Origin: Caldilineaceae bacterium
GTDB taxonomy: Bacteria > Chloroflexota > Anaerolineae > Caldilineales > Caldilineaceae
Direction of reading: 5' to 3'
Length of the DNA stretch: 64,000 bases
Assembly: GCA_018003515.1 (NCBI GenBank)
Contig: JAGNDO010000017.1
Location: forward strand, 23,278-87,277
The notes beneath the pieces are model-generated. The model was not told where the DNA came from. It saw only the letters and a program-made list of their open reading frames with translations, and did not search any database. This document shows positions 52,784 to 62,002 of the stretch, one piece after another. A program made the translations under genes and the position numbers. Position 1 is the stretch's first letter, and each line of letters begins with the position of its first letter.

Positions 52784-54013
52784 TCATCTATCCAGGGGGC
52801 TTTCTGGCGGATGGCGGAGGTCCGGGGAAATCAGGTGGGAGGGCCAGGCGTAGCTGCCCGGTTTCATGGTGATGCGGGGAAAAAGTTGGGCCGCATGGGG
52901 GAGAATCGGTTTGACGGAGACCACCCCCACGGCAGCCTCGTGGATGACGGCAAGCCGCTGCCATTTCATGCGCTGGATGATGGCCGCCGCGGTCGCGCCG
53001 CCCTCGATGAGCAGATGATCCACTGGATGCACAGCCAGGATGCGCTCCACAAGCATGCCCAGATAGTCGGTCAATCCTTGGGAAAGATCGGCGTCCCGCC
53101 GGATCGGCCCGGCCAAAGTCACGATCACCTGGGGGTGCTGGGCCAGCTTGTGGATGATGGCGTCGGCCCAGGCTTGCAGCGGGTCGGCGTTCTCGTGGGC
53201 GGGGGTATCAAAAAACTGGGGCAGAAGATGCAACACGGGGGTGCCAGCCTCCTTGCATCGGCCAATGAAGATGTGGCTGGTTGCGGCCGTGCTGCCGTTG
53301 ACATAAAGAGTGCTTTGGGCGTAGACTTCAGCCAGCCGGCGGTCTACTTCCCCATGCCCAAGGGTTGTCAAATAGGCCGCAAAAAAAGCCGAGGCCCCAG
53401 CCGGCAGGGTCTCTCCGTCCAGGGCATCGGCCCACCTTTGCACATCTTCGTCACTTTCCGCCTCGCCAACGCTGACGCCCAAAGTTGTCAACGCCTGCCC
53501 CGTCGCCAATAGCTGCACCGACCCTTCGTGCCACCCTTCATGCGGCCATCCAGCGCTGCGCTGCCAGAGCAGATGGCGGACATCCGCGCTGGTGGCAGGA
53601 TAATCCGGGTCGTTGGCAAAATCTGTCCGATCCAATGGGTCGCCCTGCACCCGATAGATACCCTGGCCCACGGTACGGCCCAGACCAGGGTTGGCGGGGA
53701 CAAGTAGCCCCCGTTCCCGGCCCAGAACACCCATCAGGGCGTACAATTCGGCCAAGATCGGCCCGCGCAGGACCGAGTCTACCTTTTTGAAGAGATGCGT
53801 CACCCCAGCTCGACGGCAAATCTCTGCCACCGCCACCACCCGTTCGGTGGCTGCGAGCGGGGAGAGGCCACGGCTGTTCGTGTCCACCACGAGCAGATCC
53901 GCGGGGCTGGACAGATCGATCTCAACCTGAATCTCCGCCGACAGCCCGTGCCGCCAGGCGATACCGCCGATCTCCGCCGCCCCAGTAAGATCGTCTGCAA
54001 TCACGATGATCAT
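52784..54013 (-). CDS. dtnK: Four-carbon acid sugar kinase family protein (D-threonate/D-erythronate kinase type)
   Basis: 409 residues. The N-terminal IVIADDLTGAAEIGGIAW and VVDTNSRGLSP mark the two-domain DUF1537/OtnK family; HLFKKVDSVLRGP is the sugar-binding segment and LLIEGGATAAAIIQRM the nucleotide-binding region. Its gene overlaps the pdxA2 gene by four bases. This pair is known in D-threonate catabolism, where the kinase makes 4-phospho-D-threonate, but close relatives act on D-erythronate. Symbol given on family and context only. Confidence 0.8.
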   Translation of the reverse strand: MIIVIADDLTGAAEIGGIAWRHGLSAEIQVEIDLSSPADLLVVDTNSRGLSPLAATERVVAVAEICRRAGVTHLFKKVDSVLRGPILAELYALMGVLGRERGLLVPANPGLGRTVGQGIYRVQGDPLDRTDFANDPDYPATSADVRHLLWQRSAGWPHEGWHEGSVQLLATGQALTTLGVSVGEAESDEDVQRWADALDGETLPAGASAFFAAYLTTLGHGEVDRRLAEVYAQSTLYVNGSTAATSHIFIGRCKEAGTPVLHLLPQFFDTPAHENADPLQAWADAIIHKLAQHPQVIVTLAGPIRRDADLSQGLTDYLGMLVERILAVHPVDHLLIEGGATAAAIIQRMKWQRLAVIHEAAVGVVSVKPILPHAAQLFPRITMKPGSYAWPSHLISPDLRHPPESPLDR

Positions 54014-55050
54014 GCGTGGCGATCCGCATCGTCTCTTTCGGCCAGGCGGGCACCCAGGCGGATGGCGGCGTAGAGGCTGATGGGGCTGGCCTTGCCGGTC
54101 CAGGCAATGTCAAAGGCCGTGCCGTGGTCCACCGAGGTGCGCACGATGGGCAGACCCAGGGTTGTGTTCACCCCGTCGTCAAAGGCCAGCATCTTGAAGG
54201 GGATATGCCCCTGATCGTGGTACATGCACACATACGCATCCACCTGTTTGCGCTTGCTGGTCACAAAGGCGGCGTCCGGGGGCAGGGGGCCTTCCACGGT
54301 CAGCCCCTTGGCCTGGGCAGCTTGGATGGCCGGGACGATGATGCGCTCCTCTTCCTGGCGGCCAAAAAGGCCATGCTCGCCGGCGTGGGGGTTGAGACCG
54401 CAGACGGCAATGCGGGGCGTGCGTCCGCGCAGACGCTGCATGGCGTCGGCGGTCAGCTCGATGACATCGAGGATGCGCTCTTGGGTGATGGTGGTGGGCA
54501 CGTCCAGTAGACCGATGTGGGTGGTGACAAAGGTGGTGGTGATCACCTCGGCGGTCAGCATCATGCACGCCCGTTCGGCCTTGGCATGGGCGGCGAAGAT
54601 CTCCGTGTGGCCGGGGAAGGGCACACCGGCCAGGTGCAGGGCCTCTTTGTGGATGGGCGCGGTGGTGATGGCGTCCACCTCGCCCCGCAAGGCGGATTGA
54701 ATGGCCGTCTCGATATAGGTGAACGCGGCCTGGCCACAGGTCTTGGCCACCTGACCCGGCTGCACGGTAGATGCATCCACCGCCGCGCAGTCAATAACCG
54801 TGGGGTCAGTGGCCTGGGGGTTGGCCTGCCATTGGGCGAGGCTGACCACCAGTTCAGGCTGGGGCAAATGGCAGAGATCGGCCACCCGGGCCAGGACGGA
54901 GATGTCGCCGAAGATCACGATCGTGCATTCCTGGCGCAGAGTCGCTTCCGCCAGGGCGCGCAAACAGAGTTCGGGGCCGATCCCGGCCGGGTCGCCCATG
55001 GTGATGGCAACCGTGGGACGTTGGGCCGATGCTGTTGCATGAGTGGACAT
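54010..55050 (-). CDS. pdxA2: 4-hydroxythreonine-4-phosphate dehydrogenase-like PdxA2
   Basis: 346 residues, start after aggaggtcttt. TMGDPAGIGPELCLRAL, TAPIHKEALHLAGVPFPGHT, GLNPHAGEHGLFG and MYHDQGHIPFK carry the metal-binding His residues and phosphate loop of PdxA. Linked to the acid-sugar kinase gene, it most likely oxidises 4-phospho-D-threonate (or erythronate), giving dihydroxyacetone phosphate and CO2, and does not make pyridoxine. No other PLP-biosynthesis gene is nearby. Confidence 0.85.
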   Translation of the reverse strand: MSTHATASAQRPTVAITMGDPAGIGPELCLRALAEATLRQECTIVIFGDISVLARVADLCHLPQPELVVSLAQWQANPQATDPTVIDCAAVDASTVQPGQVAKTCGQAAFTYIETAIQSALRGEVDAITTAPIHKEALHLAGVPFPGHTEIFAAHAKAERACMMLTAEVITTTFVTTHIGLLDVPTTITQERILDVIELTADAMQRLRGRTPRIAVCGLNPHAGEHGLFGRQEEERIIVPAIQAAQAKGLTVEGPLPPDAAFVTSKRKQVDAYVCMYHDQGHIPFKMLAFDDGVNTTLGLPIVRTSVDHGTAFDIAWTGKASPISLYAAIRLGARLAERDDADRHA

Positions 55051-55265
55051 AAAGACCTCCTGTGGGTTGGTGGGATGTCGGATTAGTATGCCGCCAAATA
55101 GATGGCTTCGGTTCTACCATCTCTGGCCTCCTTGGTTTTCTCCAAGTTTAACCTGAATCCCTATTTGTTCAAACCCAGTTTGGACGCGATTGCCCTATAA
55201 ATCCGCAAATTAGTCCCTAACCGACGAAACCCTTGTTTTTGGTTCTAGCTCGGCCAAATTGGGGG

Positions 55266-55294
55266 TTGACAGATGCCTGAAATGGGCTTACAAT
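55266..55294 (+). promoter_or_regulatory. Near-consensus promoter of the LacI-family regulator
   Basis: TTGACA at 55266-55271 and TACAAT at 55289-55294 are separated by 17 bases. The -10 overlaps the palindromic operator at 55293-55308, so bound repressor would block its own promoter. Confidence 0.75.
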
Positions 55295-55308
55295 GGGAAC
55301 GTTCCCAT
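55293..55308. promoter_or_regulatory. LacI-family operator in front of the regulator gene
   Basis: atgggaacgttcccat is a perfect 16-bp palindrome with the central CG typical of LacI/PurR operators. The same 16 bases form the centre of the 56411-56440 palindrome. Confidence 0.85.
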
Positions 55309-55348
55309 GCATTGTATTTTTTTTCATACGCCCATCTAAGAGCGACCC

Positions 55349-56362
55349 ATGACCAGCCGTCCCACCATCATTGACGTGGCTCGCCATGCTGGCGTCTCCA
55401 AATCTACCGTCTCTCGTGTCTTGCAGGGGAGCAGTGCTGCGGTCAAAGAGGAAACCCGGCAGGTGGTGCTGGATGCCATTGACGCCATCGGCTACGAGCA
55501 TAACGCCATCGCCAGCAGCCTGCGCACGGATCGCACCAACATGATCCTGCTGGCCATCCCAGACATCACCAACCCCTTTTGGCCGGAAGTGGCCCGGGGC
55601 TTGCAGGACACGGTGGAGAGGGCGGGCTACTCGGTCGTCTTTGCCAACAGCGATTGGGACCCGCACCGCGAGGACACTTTTCTGAGCATGGCCCGCCGCA
55701 ACCGTTTTGATGCCCTGGCCATCAACCCCACTGGGGTCTCGGTCAAGACCCTGTTGGCCAGTCGCATGCCCACGGTCATCATCGGTCTGCGCAACGACTA
55801 TCCCGGCTTTGATATGGTGGGGTCCGACAGCTATGGCGGCACATTGCAGGCCTTGGAACACCTTTATGCCCTGGGACACCGGCGCATTGGGCTGATCCAG
55901 GGGCGTCAGAATCGGGACCGGGGCTATGCGCGCTACAACGGCTATGTGGAGTTTTTACAGCGTCACGGCTTGGATTTGGACCCGGCGCTGATTGTGGTCA
56001 GGCCCTTTGACCTGGCCGGAGGGCGACAGGCGGCCCAAGCCCTTTTCGCTCTGGACCATCCCCCCACGGCCATCTTTGCCGCCAACGATATTCTGGCCAT
56101 CGGTGCCATGCAGGCGGCCCACGAAGCCGGTCTGCACATCCCGACGGACCTCTCCATCATGGGCATGGACGACATCTATTCGGCGGCCACCACCATGCCC
56201 GCCCTGACCACCCTGGCCAAGGCCAAATATGAGATCGGACGGCAAGCGGCGAATTTTCTGCTTGACCGCCTGGACAGCCAGACGCCAATGGCCCCCCGCA
56301 GGCAGGAGATCTCCTGTCAGTTGATCGAGCGTGGCTCCACCGGACCGCCAAAAGTGACGTGA
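55349..56362 (+). CDS. LacI/GalR-family transcriptional regulator
   Basis: 337 residues. The helix-turn-helix TIIDVARHAGVSKSTVSRVL and hinge helix AIASSLRTD are classic. The C-terminal domain shows NMILLAIPDITNPFWPEV and GSDSYGGTLQALEHL of the sugar-binding fold. Matching palindromes before this gene and before the ADP-ribosylglycohydrolase operon show it represses both; its effector is probably a sugar or ribosyl compound taken up by the importer downstream. A role for the divergent pdxA2-kinase pair is possible but no third palindrome lies next to their start. Confidence 0.9.
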   Translation: MTSRPTIIDVARHAGVSKSTVSRVLQGSSAAVKEETRQVVLDAIDAIGYEHNAIASSLRTDRTNMILLAIPDITNPFWPEVARGLQDTVERAGYSVVFANSDWDPHREDTFLSMARRNRFDALAINPTGVSVKTLLASRMPTVIIGLRNDYPGFDMVGSDSYGGTLQALEHLYALGHRRIGLIQGRQNRDRGYARYNGYVEFLQRHGLDLDPALIVVRPFDLAGGRQAAQALFALDHPPTAIFAANDILAIGAMQAAHEAGLHIPTDLSIMGMDDIYSAATTMPALTTLAKAKYEIGRQAANFLLDRLDSQTPMAPRRQEISCQLIERGSTGPPKVT

Positions 56363-56410
56363 GCGCACTCTTGGCGAAATTGAGTGAATCGAGAAAACCT
56401 CCTTTTTTTG

Positions 56411-56440
56411 AGATATGATGGGAACGTTCCCATCATATCT
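56411..56440. promoter_or_regulatory. 30-bp perfect palindrome: LacI-family operator of the glycohydrolase operon
   Basis: The left half agatatgatgggaac is followed by its exact complement. The centre is identical to the operator before the LacI gene. It lies 30 bases upstream of the first glycohydrolase start codon. Confidence 0.88.
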
Positions 56441-56469
56441 CCACAACTTTCACGAAAGGGCAACGGCCC

Positions 56470-57453
56470 ATGATAAGCAGAGAAACGCTGGTGAAGGACA
56501 GAGAATTGTGTACAGATCGGGCCTTGGGCAGTCTGATCGGCCTGGCCGTGGGGGATGCCCTGGGCGATCTGGGGCGGGACAACGAGTACCGCAACCGCTA
56601 CGGCATTGTGACCAACCTCTATGCTAATGCCAGCAGCACGGACGACACGGAGTTTGCCCTGCTCACCACCCGCACCCTGATCGATTGCGGCGGCGATCTG
56701 ACCGTGGATGCCCAGTTGACGGCATGGCAAAAGTATATTTTGGACCAGGGAGGGGTGTTCGAGCGGGGGGGCAGACCGCTCTACGGGGCCGTGGCCAACC
56801 TGCAACGGGGCATTCTGCCCCCCCTGTCTGGCCGGGACAATGTGATGAACAACGACGACGGCGCGGCCATGCGCATTGCCCCCATCGGCATTCTGTGCGC
56901 CGGGCAGCCCCAGCGGGCCGCGGCCATGGCCGAGATCGAGTCCCAGATCAGCCACTACGCCGACGGCATCTGGGCGGCCCAGGCCGTGGCGGCCAGTGTG
57001 GCCGTGGCCATGGTGGATGGCACCCCGGACGAGATCATCCAGGCCGGGCTGGACTGCATCCCCGCGCACAGTTGGCTGGGGCGGGCTATGCAGCGGGCTA
57101 TGGACATTTGCGATCGGGCTGGCTCCATCGAAGGGGCGTGGGAGGATCTGCACACGCAACTGTGGACCCCGGTCCACTCCGCCGCGCCGGAAGCCGTGCC
57201 CCAGATCTACGCCATCCTGCGCATGACCGGCTGCGACTTCCGCCAGGGCCTATTCTGGGGCGGCAACTTTGGCCGGGACGCCGACACCATCGGCGCGGTG
57301 ATCGGGGCCGTGTGCGGGGCGCGCCAGGGACTCTCGGTCATCCCGGCCGAGTGGGTGGCCCGGGTCAATCGGCCCAAGGGCGTCTGCCTGCGCTTCGCCG
57401 CCCAGGAGGACATCACCCAGTTGGCCACCCAGTTGGCCGCCCTCATTTGTTGA
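56470..57453 (+). CDS. ADP-ribosylglycohydrolase family protein 1
   Basis: 327 residues. GSLIGLAVGDALGDLG opens the all-helical ARH/DraG fold. The metal motif ASSTDDTEFALL and the second FGRDADTIGAVIGAVCGA supply the Asp/Thr ligands of the two divalent ions, so it should be active. The family removes ADP-ribose from proteins or small molecules; many bacterial members near sugar importers probably act on ribosyl compounds of nutrition. First gene of the LacI-controlled operon. Confidence 0.88.
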   Translation: MISRETLVKDRELCTDRALGSLIGLAVGDALGDLGRDNEYRNRYGIVTNLYANASSTDDTEFALLTTRTLIDCGGDLTVDAQLTAWQKYILDQGGVFERGGRPLYGAVANLQRGILPPLSGRDNVMNNDDGAAMRIAPIGILCAGQPQRAAAMAEIESQISHYADGIWAAQAVAASVAVAMVDGTPDEIIQAGLDCIPAHSWLGRAMQRAMDICDRAGSIEGAWEDLHTQLWTPVHSAAPEAVPQIYAILRMTGCDFRQGLFWGGNFGRDADTIGAVIGAVCGARQGLSVIPAEWVARVNRPKGVCLRFAAQEDITQLATQLAALIC

Positions 57454-57490
57454 TCTCTCTGTTGATCCCTTCCTAGGTTGGTTTTTCGGC

Positions 57491-57645
57491 CTAGTACCGT
57501 CTGGCGCAAATAAGTCCGGGAACTCCTACGCTCTAGCCGGGTCCGTGACCCGGCGGGTCTACACGATCTTCTGCGGTAAACCCGCCGGGTCACGGACCCG
57601 GCTAGCGCATTATTTCTCGGACCACCTTCCGCCGAGCTGTACCAG
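57491..57645. repeat. Inverted-repeat element family 1 (155 bp, copy at 57.5 kb)
   Basis: Begins ctagtaccgtctggcgc and ends gccgagctgtaccag. It holds the hairpin with ccgggtccgtgacccg and its complement around tctacacgatcttctgcgg. It splits the first glycohydrolase gene from the rest of the operon; I see nothing else in 57454-57722. Confidence 0.85.
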
Positions 57646-57722
57646 GTGCAGTTAGTTAGGGTTGAATGTCCGCTCCCATTGTGTCTCAAGTTTTTTTCAT
57701 TTTTCCCAAGGAGGAGAAAAAG

Positions 57723-59066
57723 ATGAAACAGAAGGTATCGTTTTTTGCCATGTTGTTGGCGCTGATGGCCATGCTGGTGACAGCCTGCGCCCCGGTGGCT
57801 CCCGCCCCAGCCGTCGCGCCAGCCGCCCCAGCCGCCGAGGAGGCCGCCGCCCCGGCAGCCGAGCCGGTCACTATCGAATGGTGGACCGTCAATTCTGAAG
57901 AGTATAGCGAAGAGGTGCAGAAGGCTCTGGTTGTGGAGTTTGAGAAGAGCCATCCCAACATCAAGGTCAATCTTACCGTCCTGCCCGAAAGCGGCTTTGA
58001 TGAGAAGATGACCACCACCCTGGGGGCCGGTTCCGGCGCGCCAGACGTGGCCTTCTTCTGGAACAACAATTGGTTCCCGGAAGCCCTGGATCTGACCCCC
58101 TACATCCAGGCCGACGGCTTTGACACCGGGATGTACATTGATGGATTCTGGAATACTCGGGCCGTGTGGGGCGACAAGATTGTGGGTCTGCCCCTGGGCG
58201 TGGGTGCCAACTTTGTCATGTACAACAAAGATGTCTTCGACGCCGCCGGGGTTGCCTATCCCACGGACGATTGGACCACCGAGGACTTCATCACCATCGC
58301 CAGCCATTTGACCAATCTGGAGACCAAAAGCTGGGGCGGCGACCGTCCCCGTGGACCGTTCCGGGCCATCTGGCGCGACTACGGAGCCTATCCGTACAGT
58401 GATGACAGCATGACCGTGGACGGCTATCTGAATGGCCCCGCCTCGGTTGAGGCCTACACCTGGCTGTGGGATCTGGTCAACAGCGGCGCTACCCCCACCC
58501 CGGCGGACATCGAAGTGCTGGGTACGGAAGGCACCGGCCCCATCGACCTTTTCTTGGCCGGTCGGCTGGCTATGGCTACCTTGAACCAGGGTCACATGCT
58601 CAACGCCATCGGTGCCAATGCCAACTTCGGCATCGTGCCGGAACCCATGGTGACGGGCAACGATCGCTTCGTCAATGCCTGGTCCCTGACCGCGTCGGTC
58701 TGGAAGGGTACCGAGCATCCCCAGGAAGCCTGGGAGTTCCTCAAGTACTGGGTTGGACCGGAAGGCCAGCAATTCCTGATGGAGAACGGCAACCTCTTCC
58801 CGTCCATCCGCTCCGTGCTTGACCAATACAAGGATGCGGACAAGCCCTATGTTCAGGCTTTCTTCGGCGCACTGGAGGACAAGCAGGTGGCGGTATGGGT
58901 CAACGCCCACGCCTGCAACAGCACCGTGCTGCGGGCAGCCACCGACGCCTGGGATCTGATCAATCTGGGCCAGATCGAGCGGGACCAGATCCAGGCCACG
59001 TTGGATTCCCTCGTGCCTGCTGCGCAGACGGCGTTGGATGAGTGTCGAACGCGTCTGGGTAACTAA
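57723..59066 (+). CDS. Sugar ABC importer, solute-binding lipoprotein
   Basis: 447 residues from the ATG after aaggaggagaaaaag. Signal peptide with lipobox LVTAC is followed by the Ala/Pro/Glu linker common in Chloroflexota. Mature domain begins TIEWWTVNSEEYSEEVQKAL and has DVAFFWNNNW and AWEFLKYWVGPEGQQFL, as in family-1 sugar-binding proteins (MalE/UgpB type). It delivers ligand to the two permeases downstream; no ATPase gene is present, so a shared MsmK-like ATPase is likely. Confidence 0.9.
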   Translation: MKQKVSFFAMLLALMAMLVTACAPVAPAPAVAPAAPAAEEAAAPAAEPVTIEWWTVNSEEYSEEVQKALVVEFEKSHPNIKVNLTVLPESGFDEKMTTTLGAGSGAPDVAFFWNNNWFPEALDLTPYIQADGFDTGMYIDGFWNTRAVWGDKIVGLPLGVGANFVMYNKDVFDAAGVAYPTDDWTTEDFITIASHLTNLETKSWGGDRPRGPFRAIWRDYGAYPYSDDSMTVDGYLNGPASVEAYTWLWDLVNSGATPTPADIEVLGTEGTGPIDLFLAGRLAMATLNQGHMLNAIGANANFGIVPEPMVTGNDRFVNAWSLTASVWKGTEHPQEAWEFLKYWVGPEGQQFLMENGNLFPSIRSVLDQYKDADKPYVQAFFGALEDKQVAVWVNAHACNSTVLRAATDAWDLINLGQIERDQIQATLDSLVPAAQTALDECRTRLGN

Positions 59067-59090
59067 TCTTTAGCGGTTGAACTATGGGGG

Positions 59091-59124
59091 CTGGGTGGGG
59101 CGGGCGGTTGTCTGCCCCGCCCAG
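59091..59124 (+). promoter_or_regulatory. Intercistronic hairpin between binding-protein and permease genes
   Basis: ctgggtggggc and gccccgcccag pair over 11 bases (one wobble) with a 12-base loop. No T-run follows. Such hairpins commonly protect the abundant binding-protein message and lower permease expression. Confidence 0.6.
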
Positions 59125-59155
59125 TCCCTTCTCTGTGAGTTGAGGAGGTAGTGTC

Positions 59156-60076
59156 ATGCTGGGAACGTGGCGGGCCATGTCGCCCCGAGCCAGACAGGAA
59201 GCCATCGAGGGCTATATCAGCCTCTCGCCCTGGCTGATCGGCTTTCTGATCTTTACCGCAGGACCGGTGTTGGCGTCCGTCTACTTCGGGTTCACCCAGT
59301 GGACCATCACCAAACCGGCGGAGTGGATCGGCCTGACCAACTACACGCGCATGTTCACCGGGGACCCGCTCTTCTGGCAGGCGCTCAAGGTGACTTTTGT
59401 CTTTGTCCTCTATTCTTTGCCCCTGAAACTGGTCTTTGGTCTGGCCCTCTCCCTGCTCCTCAACCTGAAGCTGCGGGGCATGAATCTATACAGGACCATC
59501 TTCTACATCCCGGCGGTGATCTCTGGCGTGGCCGTCTCGTTGATGTGGATGTGGCTGCTTCAGCCGGACACAGGGGTGATCAACACCCTGCTGGACCTGA
59601 TCGGCATCAAAGGCCCGGCTTGGTTCTGGGATCCGGATTGGGCCTTGCCCTCCGTGGCCCTGATGAGCGTGTGGAGCGTGGGCGGCAGCGCGGTGATCTA
59701 CCTGGCCGGGCTGCAAAATATCCCGCCCCATCTGTACGAGGCCGCGGAGATCGACGGGGCCGGATCTTGGCAGCGCTTCTGGCGCATCACCATCCCCCTG
59801 TTGACGCCGACCCTCTTCTTCCAACTGATCGTGGAGATGATCGAGTCCTTCAAAGTCTTTACCCAGGCCTTTGTCATCACCCAGGGCGGCCCGCTGAAGG
59901 CCACCTATTTCTTCCTCTATTATTTCTACGAAGAGGCCTTCCATAACTTCAACATGGGCTACGCTTCGGCTTTGGCCATCGTCCTGACCCTCATCATCCT
60001 GCTCGTCACCGTCATTCTCAACTACACATCAAGCCGGTGGGTCTATTACGAAGCCGACGCCGAAAGGGGAGGGTGA
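59156..60076 (+). CDS. Sugar ABC importer permease (MalF/UgpA-like)
   Basis: 306 residues, six membrane helices, start after gaggaggtagtgtc. SPWLIGFLIFTAGPVLASVY is the first helix, and the EAA loop is YEAAEIDGAGSWQRFWRITI. Four bases separate it from the second permease. Confidence 0.9.
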   Translation: MLGTWRAMSPRARQEAIEGYISLSPWLIGFLIFTAGPVLASVYFGFTQWTITKPAEWIGLTNYTRMFTGDPLFWQALKVTFVFVLYSLPLKLVFGLALSLLLNLKLRGMNLYRTIFYIPAVISGVAVSLMWMWLLQPDTGVINTLLDLIGIKGPAWFWDPDWALPSVALMSVWSVGGSAVIYLAGLQNIPPHLYEAAEIDGAGSWQRFWRITIPLLTPTLFFQLIVEMIESFKVFTQAFVITQGGPLKATYFFLYYFYEEAFHNFNMGYASALAIVLTLIILLVTVILNYTSSRWVYYEADAERGG

Positions 60077-60080
60077 TCTC

Positions 60081-60971
60081 ATGGCCATCAAAACCGCCCT
60101 TGCCCGCACCCAGCCCATCCCGAACGAACCCATATTCTCCCGGCGCGCCCGCAGTTTTTGGAGCCAGAGCGCGGCCTATTTCTTCATGACGACCTTGGCC
60201 TTTGTCTTCATGATCCCCCTGTTGTGGATGCTCTCCACCTCCTTGAAGGCCCGCTGGGAGGTCTTTGTCTATCCGCCCCAGTGGATTCCCTCCCCCGCTC
60301 ACTGGGAGAACTACGTCGAGGCCTTTACCCGCTATCCCCTGGGCCGCTTTATGCTCAATACGGTCCTGTTGGTTGTGGCCAACCTGGTCGGTGAACTCTT
60401 TTCCGTGCCCTTGGTGGCCTATGGCTTCGCCCGTCTGCGCTTTCCCGGCAAGAAGATCATCTTCATGGTCGTCATCGCCACCATGATGATCCCCGGCCAC
60501 ATCCAACTGATCCCGCTCTTCGCCATCTACAACAAATTTGGGCTGATCGACACCTATTGGCCCCTGATCCTGCCCGCCTTTTCGGGCGGTGCCTTCTTCA
60601 TTTTTTTGATGGTTCAATACATGCGCACCATCCCCCTGGATCTGGACGACGCCGCCCGCATGGACGGCGCGGGCACTTGGCGCATTCTTTATCAGGTAAT
60701 CCTGCCCCTGTGCAAGCCGCCCCTGACCATCGTGGTCGTCTATAGTTTTCTGTGGACATGGAACTCCTTCCTCCAGCCCCTGATCTTCCTCAACAGCTTT
60801 GACAAGTTCCCCATCCAGGTCGGGCTGGCCCTCTTCCGAGGTCGCTACAGCGTGGAGTGGAACCTGTTCATGGCCGCCACCCTGGTTTCCCTCCTGCCCA
60901 TTTTGATAATCTATTTCTTTGTCCAGCGCCAACTGATTGGCGGCATTGCCTCTGTCGGGTTGAAAGGATAA
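60081..60971 (+). CDS. Sugar ABC importer permease (MalG/UgpE-like)
   Basis: 296 residues. FVFMIPLLWMLSTSLKA in the first helix region and the EAA loop LDDAARMDGAGTWRILYQVI are typical of the MalG type. It ends three bases before the second glycohydrolase gene, confirming that importer and glycohydrolases form one transcript. Confidence 0.9.
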   Translation: MAIKTALARTQPIPNEPIFSRRARSFWSQSAAYFFMTTLAFVFMIPLLWMLSTSLKARWEVFVYPPQWIPSPAHWENYVEAFTRYPLGRFMLNTVLLVVANLVGELFSVPLVAYGFARLRFPGKKIIFMVVIATMMIPGHIQLIPLFAIYNKFGLIDTYWPLILPAFSGGAFFIFLMVQYMRTIPLDLDDAARMDGAGTWRILYQVILPLCKPPLTIVVVYSFLWTWNSFLQPLIFLNSFDKFPIQVGLALFRGRYSVEWNLFMAATLVSLLPILIIYFFVQRQLIGGIASVGLKG

Positions 60972-60974
60972 ATT

Positions 60975-62000
60975 GTGCCTCGGGAAAGTTTGTCCACCTT
61001 AGACGATCTGCGGGACCGGGCCTTTGGCTGTCTGTTGGGCGCGGCCATCGGGGACGCCATGGGCGCGCCCCACGAAGGCCGCAGCGCCACGGAGATCCGG
61101 GCCGAGCACGGTCGGCTGACCGGTTTCACCAGCGACCAATCCATCGGCACGGATGACACGGAGTTCACCCTCTTCAACGCCCACATCCTGCTCACCCACG
61201 GCCCAGACGTGACCATGGACCAGATCGAGGCCGAGTGGCGGGACAAGCTCCTGGCCCCAGGCCGCCCCTATCGTCCCGGCGGATTCAGCGATGTCATTTC
61301 CACCCGCAACCTGGCCGCGGGGCTGCATCCGCCCGCCTCCGGCAGCTTCAACCACCAGATGTGGAGCGATGGGGTGGCTATGGCCATCGGCCCTGCCGGG
61401 GTGATCAGCCCCGGCAATCCAGCCCAGGCCGCCGGGCTGGCCGAAAAGCTGGGGCAAATCTCCAACGGGCGAGACGGCATCTACACCGCCCAAGCTGTGG
61501 CCGCCGCCGTCAGCCTGGCCATGACCGGGACATCTTTGGATGAAATGATGACCGCCGCTCTCCACGCCGTCCCCGCGGATTCGTGGACCCGACGTGCCCT
61601 GGACCAAGCCCAAGCCGTGGCCGCCGCCAGCCCAAATCTGGACGCTGCCCTGGCGGAACTTGATCGCACCTTGGTGGTCCACTATTGGCCCTGGGCGGAT
61701 CTGGCCACCGAGGCCGTCGCCCTGGCCTTTGGCGTCTTTTTGGCCGCCGAGGGCGATTTTGCACGAGCCGTCCCCGCCGGCATCAGCCTGGGTAGGGACG
61801 CGGACACCATCGGGGCCATTGTGGGTAGCCTGGCCGGCGCGTACGGCGGACGTCGGGCCATCCCAGACGCCTGGGCCGAGCGAGTGCAGACTGTGCCCGG
61901 CAAGTGCATCGGCTTCTTGGCCGGTCAACGCATCGAAACAGCCGCTCACGGCCTGGCGGACATCGCCTTCGCCCGCAAATCCACAGGGGAGGGACGATAA
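60975..62000 (+). CDS. ADP-ribosylglycohydrolase family protein 2
   Basis: 341 residues from a GTG start with aaagga upstream. GCLLGAAIGDAMGAPHEG, IGTDDTEFTLFN and SLGRDADTIGAIVGSLAGA contain both metal-binding motifs, so it should be active. About as long as protein 1 but clearly divergent, suggesting a related but different substrate. Next gene starts 2 bases after its stop. Confidence 0.88.
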   Translation: MPRESLSTLDDLRDRAFGCLLGAAIGDAMGAPHEGRSATEIRAEHGRLTGFTSDQSIGTDDTEFTLFNAHILLTHGPDVTMDQIEAEWRDKLLAPGRPYRPGGFSDVISTRNLAAGLHPPASGSFNHQMWSDGVAMAIGPAGVISPGNPAQAAGLAEKLGQISNGRDGIYTAQAVAAAVSLAMTGTSLDEMMTAALHAVPADSWTRRALDQAQAVAAASPNLDAALAELDRTLVVHYWPWADLATEAVALAFGVFLAAEGDFARAVPAGISLGRDADTIGAIVGSLAGAYGGRRAIPDAWAERVQTVPGKCIGFLAGQRIETAAHGLADIAFARKSTGEGR

Positions 62001-62002
62001 TC

